Shown: piece by piece, positions 57,387-64,000 of the stretch
How the letters are laid out: each line of letters starts with the position of its first letter
Numbering within the stretch: position 1 is the stretch's first letter
Origin: Castanea sativa
Taxonomy: Eukaryota; Streptophyta; Magnoliopsida; Fagales; Fagaceae
Reading direction: 5' to 3'
Assembly (NCBI RefSeq): GCF_040712315.1
Contig: NC_134024.1
Coordinates: 28,201,158 to 28,265,157 of the forward strand
Length of the DNA stretch: 64,000 nucleotides
The notes under the pieces: generated by a model
Seen by the model: the letters and a program-made list of their open reading frames with translations, nothing else
Databases searched by the model: none
Told to the model about the DNA's origin: nothing
Program-made: the position numbers and the translations under genes

Positions 57387-57660
57387 ATAGCCCCTCAAAA
57401 CTCCGTTTTTCTCTCCCATCCGAGGAGAAAATCAGGATTTTGATCTAGCGCAACGGCTTCCACATGCTTCCTCAATTTCAACACGTGAGAATGGCGTTTC
57501 CCACTCTTGTAACTGCTTCTGACCCTTCGAGGCCTGTGATGCCTCATTAAATGCTCCAGGCGACGACTTATCCTCCACATTCAACAGTGTAATGTAGATC
57601 CTACGGTCAGAATTTCTCCTTGAATTTTGAGCGAGATAACTCCCCCTCAATCCCGTCTCT

Positions 57661-57670
57661 CATATAAAAC
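57661..57670 (+). promoter_or_regulatory. Candidate TATA box of the antisense gene
   Basis: CATATAAAAC on the + strand, about 230 bp upstream of the first recognisable codons of the antisense gene and outside the LTR, so it may be a separate internal promoter. Confidence 0.35.
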
Positions 57671-57889
57671 GCCTAGGAGATCACATTTTCTTTCCTTTAC
57701 CTCATAAACTGGTTAGCCCTTAAGAATCCTTCATTTTCCTAACTCTCAAGAAGTTCTTGAAGAGTCATCCATTCTTTCTCCTGTAAGTTTTCACGCTCCT
57801 AGGTTCTTTTCTCCTCGGCCACTCTTCTCAACCTCCTAATCCTTGCCCTTTTTTCAAAATCTTAGTTTTACTTTGTTCAAATTGGTATA

Positions 57890-59925
57890 TTCAAAGACCT
57901 AGTAGACACTCCTGCTGCTATAGAGGGCTTTAAAGCTAAATATCACATTCCCTAGGGAGTGGGTTTGAGGTATTGTGCCCCAGATCAAATACTTATCGAT
58001 AGGAAAGAAGGGGAGGTCGTTATTCTTATGATCGCATTCATAGAAGGAGGAATGACGCTTCCTATGAGCAACGTAACTCGAGACTACCTGTATAACCATA
58101 GGTTATGCCCTTACCAATGTGCGCCCAACGTATTTAGAATTTTAGGTAGCGTCAATGCTTTCAATGAGCAGATGGGTTTGAGACTTACATGGCACGACGT
58201 TGTCTATATGTATGAGTGTCACTCACTTGCTGACTTCAGATATTACCTCAAGTCTAGTTCCAACATTGTTAGGCTAATATCGTGTCCTCCCAAGTCTAAC
58301 AAAGGCATGAAAGACGACTATCTAATAGCCTCCCAAGAGTGGCACGAAGGTTTTTACTGCCCAATTCGAGAGGGAACACCAGGTGTGATTCCATAGGATT
58401 AGGCCCCTTGGCACGGGATTTAGTTCTCTTAGTTTTGTCGTTCATTTTTTGTTTTACATATATTTCCCTTTGATGACAGAATTTGTTGGCCTGACCGTGA
58501 TTTGCTGCTTAGATGTTTTTTTCAGACAAACAACACGTAGCGCCTCACTTAAGCCTAACCAACATCAAAGACCTCAATAAAGGTGTTCGTGAGTGAAGAT
58601 GGGCAGTTGAAGGTCAGAGGTGTTCGTGAGTGAAGATGGGCAACTGAGGGCAGTCCATCTCATCTTGGGATTTGAGCCAATATTGGTCATTTTCCAAGAC
58701 GTGTCTAATGCAATCACAGCGGGTGACCCTAGGAGTCGAAGAATAGACGTCTCTAAAGCAAGATTTCTTGCCCAAGCAGACCTGCCCGACGAGTTTCCTC
58801 CCTTTCTTCTCATATGCCCAATAGCAGCAATTCTCCTTCCTGCACATCCCGAAGTAGCAACTTCCAGGGAGGAATCTACCTCCTCACAGTTGTCTCTCAA
58901 GGAGGAAATAGACCGATTCTAATTCGAGAGAGAAGAAAAGGAACGAATCAATCCCATTAACCTCTTAGATTCCAAGAGTGAGGTTGATAAATCAGCAGCC
59001 TATTGCCCTCTGTTGATAATTGCTAAGGTAAATAGTGAAGAAGAGGAAGAATTAATGACTCTAAATCCGAGGAAAGGTTTGAAGGATATCATAGCTGCAA
59101 GGCATAAAGGGTCATCATCCAAAGAGACCCCTAAATCCCAAGTGCCACTCACCCTTCCACCTAACCATCCTTCTCCTATAACCACAACTGGTTTGCTTCT
59201 TATGGAAAACCTGAAGAAGAAAAGGAAGGAACAGGAACTGGAGGAAGGAGAAGTGGTCCCTCCGAAGGGGGCCAAACAGAAAAAAATGGCTAAAGATAAA
59301 TGGGTCCTCCCTACGGACAACAGGGAAGATCAGACTGCAACCGAGGTGCACTTGCAACGTGTTTGGGCTCCTCGATTAGAGCTGGATGGCACCGCCATCC
59401 CATGGAATTCCGGCTAGCTGAGGAGTTGGCCGAGGTATGTAGGGATTACTGCAAGGAAACTTGGGAGAAAGCCTTCGACCTTGCAGGAGTCCTTGCTTTC
59501 TCAGAATGGAAACAACTTGGGAAAGTGTACTACCATCTCGATATTTGTGGAATCCCAGTTGCCCCTACACTTCTCCTGCCACTGCTCCAGAATCTTTTGA
59601 GCAGCCCTTGGCTGCGCAGGGTCTTCCTCCTCTCCTTGAAGCTTCCAAAGGATCCATCCAAATTAGTGATAAAGGCCAAAAGGGCAAGTCTGGCAAGGAT
59701 AAAGGCAAGGGCAAGGAGGCCAAGCCCCCCTCCAAGGCCGAAGATGCTGCTAAGGCCAAGGATTCTACTAAAGCCAAAGATGATGCGGCCAAAGTGAAGG
59801 AGGTAGAGGCCAAATCCAAAGAGGTTAATCCCACGGTCAAAGATACTAATACCTCTCAATCAAACAAAAAAGAAGACCCTTCTCCTCCAGCCAAAAAAGA
59901 CCCTGCTCTTGCAACCAAAGTTTAG
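57890..59925 (+). pseudogene. Antisense ORF of Tat-type gypsy element (putative gypsy-type transposon protein), broken
   Basis: Runs opposite to pol. 57,890-58,396 reads as the conserved N-terminal domain (FKAKYHIP, an in-frame TAG at 57,953-57,955, then APDQILIDRKEGEVVILMIA, EGGMTLPMSNVTRDYLYNH, GLRLTWHDVVYMYECH), stopping at TAG 58,394. A possible intron 3' splice site (TTTGATGACAG) is at 58,471-58,481. 59,013-59,417 is acidic and basic (EEEEELMTLNPRKGLKDIIA). Another frame holds RLAEELAEVCRDYCKETWEK. The end (about 59,650-59,922) is a Lys/Ala-rich low-complexity tail. The family corresponds to what databases call putative gypsy-type transposon proteins; its function is unknown. Stops and frameshifts mean no full product. 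Confidence 0.7.
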
Positions 59926-60377
59926 CTCCTTTCGAGGCCATTTTTATTTTCTTTTGTAATTTGTTCTTTGTCTATATTTTTTTTTTCTTTTGGTGATGGT
60001 ATTTTGCCACTGTATGTAAGTGGATCTTTTGTAAGCAAATTGCCTCTTTGCAAGACTCAAATTAATGAGAATTGCAAGTCCTTTATTCATGGTGTTTATG
60101 CTTGTATCCTTTCCTTGTATAATTTCTATTTTCCTTAGTACTCATTTAGTAGGATGATGAGACATAAATAATAATACTAAGACAAACATTACTAAGTTCA
60201 TAATATCAGTAAAACACCCTTTTAGCTTAATAATCCATACATCATAACAAAGTTATCATCCCCATCATTCCCCATAAGCCTAAGGATTTTGAGGAAGTAA
60301 TCATACTGACCAAGCATCAGATATATATTCAATATGCATACAAATGCTTTAAGTGATGCTCATGAATCTCAGTTTGT
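59926..60377. other. Non-coding spacer in the gypsy element
   Basis: T-rich sequence after the antisense ORF, probably its 3' untranslated region, then AT-rich DNA. No ORF with a domain. Confidence 0.5.
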
Positions 60378-60930
60378 TTAGATCACCATGGTTCGAGGAG
60401 CCAAATGTGACCAAATCAATTTCCACACTTAGAAAAATAGTAGCATATATCAATTTTTCCAAGGTATGTGGTTCGAGGAACCAAGCATAACCAAGGTTTA
60501 GTTTTGATACTTAGAGAAATAATGGAAGATATCAATTTTCCCAACGTATGTGGTCTAAGGAACCAGGCATAACCAAGGTTTTGTTTGAATCTTAGAGAAA
60601 GAATTGAAGATATCAATTTTTCCAAGGTATGTGGTTCGAGGAGCCAGGCATAACCAATGTTCTGTTTCATACTTAGAGAAATAATGGAAGATATCAATTT
60701 TTCCAAGGTATGTGGTTCGAGGAGCTAGGCATAACCAATGTTTTATTTGATTCTTAGATAAATAATTGAAGATTTCAATTTTCCCAAAGTATGTGGTCCA
60801 AGGAGCTAGGCATAACCAAGGTTCTGTTTGATACTTAGAAAAATAATGGAAGATATCAATTTTTCCAAGGTATGTGATCCGAGGAGCTAGGCATAACCAA
60901 GATTCTGTTTGATTCTTATAGAACTAATGA
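60378..60930. repeat. About 81-bp tandem repeat, 6-7 units, in the gypsy 3' region
   Basis: Units recur at about 60,458, 60,539, 60,620, 60,701, 60,783 and 60,864, each with 'ggtatgtggttcgagga', 'aggcataaccaaggtt', 'acttagagaaataatgga' and 'agatatcaatttttccaa'. A minus-strand open frame across it is only the repeat. Confidence 0.9.
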
Positions 60931-60992
60931 ATGTAACGCATGAAGTAATAGACTATATATAACAGAAAATATTTTCATTAATAATAATACTT

Positions 60993-62436
60993 TCACAGGT
61001 TATTTACATTCCAGGGACGTGGTACAATATTTTCATCCAGGTTTTCAAGATAATAAGCCCCTATTCCAGCTACTGAGGTGATGTGATATGGCCCTAGTTT
61101 GACTTTAATTTTCCCTAAGTTGAATTTTTTTACAGTACCCAAAACCTTCCTTAACACTAAACCCCTTGGCGCTAGTGGTCTTAACTTCACGTTCGAATCA
61201 TAACCCTGTTTATGCTTGTGCTGATAATATGCTAGTTGAACCATGACACTTTTCCTTCGTTCTTCAACCAAATCCAAACTCCTTTATAACAACCCCTCAT
61301 TATTGCTGGGATTAAAAGAGCTCGTCCTCAGTGTTGGGAAACCTGTGTCGAGAGGAATTACCGCCTCAGCCCCATAAGTCATTGAAAAGGGGGTCTCTCT
61401 TGTGGACTTGCGAGGTGTAGTCCTGTAGGTCCATAGGATGTGTGGTAGCTCTTCCACCCATTTTCCTTTAGCATCATCTAATTTTTTCTTAATCCCATTA
61501 ACTATTACTTTATTAACAGTCTCGGCCTGTCCATTCCCCTATGGATAAGCCGGGGTGGAATATCTGTTCATAATACCTAAATCGCAAAATATCTTCTGAA
61601 GGCCTTATTATCAAACTGAACACCATTATCCGAGATAAGGGTATGAGGAATTCCGAATCAGGTGACAATATTTTTCTAAACAAATCTTCTTGCGTCCAAG
61701 TCCCTGATATTTGACAGTGGCTCGACTTCAACCCATTTAGTGAAGTAATCTGTGCCGACCAGTAACTGTCTCCTATTCCCTGCTGCCTTAGGGAAGGGTT
61801 TTACAATATTCAGGCCCATTGAGCGAAAGGCCAAGGACAAGATAAAGGATTGAGGACGCCCCCTAGTTGATGAATGTTGGGAGCAAACCTCTGACACTGA
61901 TCACATTTCTTTACATACTCCAATGCTTGTTTCTGCATATTGGGCCACCAGTATCCTTGGGTAAGGGCTCTATGAGATAAGGATCTACCCTTTGTATGAC
62001 TTCTACAAATTCCCTCATGTAATTCTTCTAGAAGTACCTCTGTTGCTTCAGGGTGTATACACAGTAGGTATGGTCCAGAAAAAGAGCGCTTGTATAGCTT
62101 TTGATCCTCGGATAGCCAAAACCGAGGAGTCTTCCTACGTACTTTGTCAGCCTTGGATTTTTCCTTAGGTAAGATATTCTCTTTAAGATATAGCACAACA
62201 GGGTCCATCCAGCTAGGTCTCACCTTGATCTGATGAACACGGACTATATCCACATTCATCTTAGTAGGCACACACAAATCTTCCACTAAAATAACCCAAG
62301 GTAAACTCTGTGCCGTGGAAGTGGCCAGGGTGGCTAGAGAATTAGCATGAGTATTTCTGTTTCTAGAGATCTGCACTAAAGTAAAAGATTCGAAATTTGA
62401 TTGCAAACGTTTAACCTGACTTAAATACTCCTTCAT
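60993..62436 (-). pseudogene. gypsy integrase remnant
   Basis: 62,436-61,810 carries the end of RNase H (ISRNRNTHANSLATLAT) and the integrase H2C2 zinc-binding domain (ELHEGICRSHTKGRSL, WWPNMQKQALEYVKKCDQCQ). 61,897-61,676 carries the catalytic core start (KAAGNRRQLLVGTDYFTKWV; D of GTDYF is the first acidic residue). 61,731-61,513 is degraded core. 61,277-60,993 is the C-terminal part (RRKSVMVQLAYYQHKHKQGY, LAPRGLVLRKV, NLGKIKVKLGPYHIT). Frames differ, so it is inactive. Confidence 0.85.
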
Positions 62437-63004
62437 CCTCGGATCTCTGGCTTTAACTCCCCTTCCACCTGGCTTACAACCAATCTTGAATTTGAGAACA
62501 TCTCCACATTTTTCCCTCCCATTTTCCGAACCATGGCCATTCCTACTAGTAGAGCTTCATACTTGGCTTCATTATTTGTGGCCAAGAAACTCATTCTCAA
62601 AGATTTCTCAACAACGATCTTATCTGGAGATATTATAGCCATCCCCACTCTTGATCCTCTTTGATTTTCCACACCATCCACGATAGAGATTCTTTCCTGG
62701 AAATCATGCCAACTGATTTTTCATTCATGTCTGACTTCTTCATATTTTCTTCTAACGAGGGCTCCGCGAATTCGGCCACCAAGTTAGTGAGGACCTAGCC
62801 TTTTACAGAGGTGCGTGGCATATACTTGATATCAAAAGCCCCTAGAATTGTTCCCCACTTGGCAATCCTTCCCATTCAATCAACACTCCGAAGTAGAGAC
62901 CTAAGTGGGAGTTGGTTTAAGACTACAACTATGTGGGACTGGAAATAGTGGAGAAGCTTGCGTGTGGCATGCACCACTGCCAAAATAGCTTTTTCCAGTG
63001 GTAA
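62433..63004 (-). pseudogene. gypsy RNase H remnant
   Basis: After a stop at 63,005-63,007 the pol reading continues with LEKAILAVVHATRKLLHYFQ and, further on, DGVENQRGSRVGMAIISPD, LRMSFLATNNEAKYEALLVG and SNSRLVVSQVEGEL. These are the RNase H core strands and the helix with the conserved N-N-x-A-E-Y. Extra stops around 62,800-62,880 break it. Confidence 0.75.
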
Positions 63005-64000
63005 CTAACAAATCTCAACTTCATGCAATGATTTTCTAGCGTAATAGACTGGCCTTTGAACACCATTGTCAACCTTTATTAGCATTAAACTAACAGTATG
63101 GGAAGTCATAGCAATGTAAGCAAATAACACTTCATCCACTTGGGGCCTGGACATAATAGGTGGCTGAGAGAGATATTCTTTAAGCTGTTGAAAAGCTAAA
63201 GCACGCTCCTCAGTCCACTCGAATCCTTTCCATTTATTCAGCAGTTGGAAGAAAGGCTTAAATCTGTCTGCGGACTGAGAGATAAACCAGTTTAAGGCAG
63301 CCATCATTCCCGTCAATTTTTGAACTTCTTTAGGATTGTGAGGTGGCTGCAAGCTGTTAATCGCCTTAACTTGATCAGGATTGACTTGAATTCCATGATG
63401 TGTAACCATAAAACCTAGAAATTTACCAAACCCCACACCAAAAGAGCATTTGGAAGAATTTAGACGTAACTTATGTTTCCTTAATATCTCGAAGATGTTT
63501 CCAAGATTCCCAACATGCTCGGACACCACCTTACTCTTTACCACCATGTCATCCACATAAACTTCAATACTCTTCCCCAGCTGTGATTCGAAAATCCTGG
63601 TCATCATCCTTTGGTAGGTAGCCCCCGCATTCTTCAAACCAAAAGGCATTACCTTGTAATGATAGTTTCCTGTAGGGGTGACGAAAGCTATTTTCTCCTG
63701 ATCGTCCAAAGCCAAAAGTATTTGGTAGTAACCTTGAAAATCATCTAGAAAACTCATCCGAGGATGCCCAACCGTGGCATCCACCAATTGATCAATGCGA
63801 GGCATGGGAAAATGATCTTTGGGACATGCTTTATTCAAATCAGTAAAGTCTACACATACCCGCCATTTTCCATTCTTCTTTTTAACCACCACTGTGTTGG
63901 CCAACCAATCAAGACAAAATACCTCCTTGATAGCTCTTGCCTTCTTGAGCTTGATTACTTCTTCCTTGACAGCTTCAAAATGTTCCTTAGAGGATCGCAG
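63005..64000 (-). pseudogene. gypsy reverse transcriptase (runs off the window)
   Basis: The frame is open from the right edge (the codons before 63,904 still match RT N-terminal sequence, EEVIKLKKARAIKEVF) to a stop at 63,005. Hallmarks: NTVVVKKKNGKWRVCVDFTD, LNKACPKDHFPMPRIDQLVD, VMPFGLKNAGATYQR and the catalytic YVDD at about 63,548-63,559. It ends VYYARKSLHEVEIC and stop, just as RNase H begins, so the polyprotein is cut short. RT itself looks intact within the window. Confidence 0.88.

Larger units (their letters stand above)
56585..64000 (-). mobile_element. Ty3/gypsy (Tat-type) retrotransposon, 3' part
   Basis: From the right edge, on the minus strand: RT (to 63,005), RNase H (to 62,433), integrase (62,436-60,993), an 81-bp tandem repeat block (60,378-60,930), an antisense gene remnant on the + strand (57,650-59,930), purine tract and 3' LTR (56,585-57,386). 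An extra gene in antisense orientation between integrase and LTR is a known trait of the Tat lineage. The 5' half is outside the window. Internal stops and frameshifts show it is not autonomous. Confidence 0.85.

Noticed and set aside
59530..59859. Minus-strand frames opposite the Lys-rich tail of the antisense gene.
   Set aside because: Mirror of a low-complexity AAG/GCC-rich coding stretch.
60416..60706. 96-codon frame with repeated 'LISSI.SL..KQN.GYAW'.
   Set aside because: It is the 81-bp tandem repeat, whose unit length is divisible by three, so any open frame repeats.
1..64000. CRISPR arrays, bacterial operons, riboswitches, rRNA genes.
   Set aside because: None seen; the content is plant nuclear DNA.

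Overview
The window is plant nuclear DNA, from a woody eudicot by its look. It is AT-rich, has one intact plant-type receptor-like kinase gene, and is otherwise filled with Ty1/copia and Ty3/gypsy retrotransposons, plant-type LINEs, tRNA-derived SINEs, hAT-like non-autonomous elements, MITEs and long AT/GA microsatellites. The SINE at 56.17 kb and the MITE style resemble repeats I associate with Fagales (oak relatives), but that is recollection and was not tested.

Layout. 1-3.3 kb: 3' part of a copia element on the + strand. 3.8-4.35 kb: two MITE-like repeats. 4.6-6.86 kb: a 5'-truncated LINE (-). 7.7-8.3 kb: a broken wall-associated-kinase-like fragment (-). 9.1-13.85 kb: a truncated gypsy element (-) with gag, protease and one LTR, interrupted by a 1.65 kb hAT-like element and itself sitting in a SINE. 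14-17 kb: no gene. 17-18.64 kb: another LINE fragment (-).

From about 18.51 to 55.81 kb lies a direct tandem segmental duplication. Copy A is about 18,510-37,476 and copy B about 37,477-55,809. Each copy carries, in the same order, a LINE stub, an inverted minisatellite element with short terminal inverted repeats, a SPARK-type receptor-like kinase gene (-), and the same copia insertion (-). After duplication the copies diverged. A gained (or B lost) a mitochondrial-looking insert, an 0.87 kb promoter segment with a SINE, a 2.56 kb hAT-like element and two small internal duplications. B gained a 3.84 kb LINE, a long AT microsatellite and a one-base deletion that breaks its kinase gene. The kinase in A (23,280-25,091) is the only intact host gene I can support.

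55.8-56.6 kb holds a MITE and a complete SINE with a 13-bp target duplication. 56,585 to the right edge is the 3' part of a Tat-type gypsy element (-): LTR, polypurine tract, an antisense gene remnant on the + strand, an 81-bp tandem repeat, integrase, RNase H and reverse transcriptase, the last running off the window. Because the two big paralogs give filled and empty sites for several insertions, the order of many events can be read directly from this one sequence.
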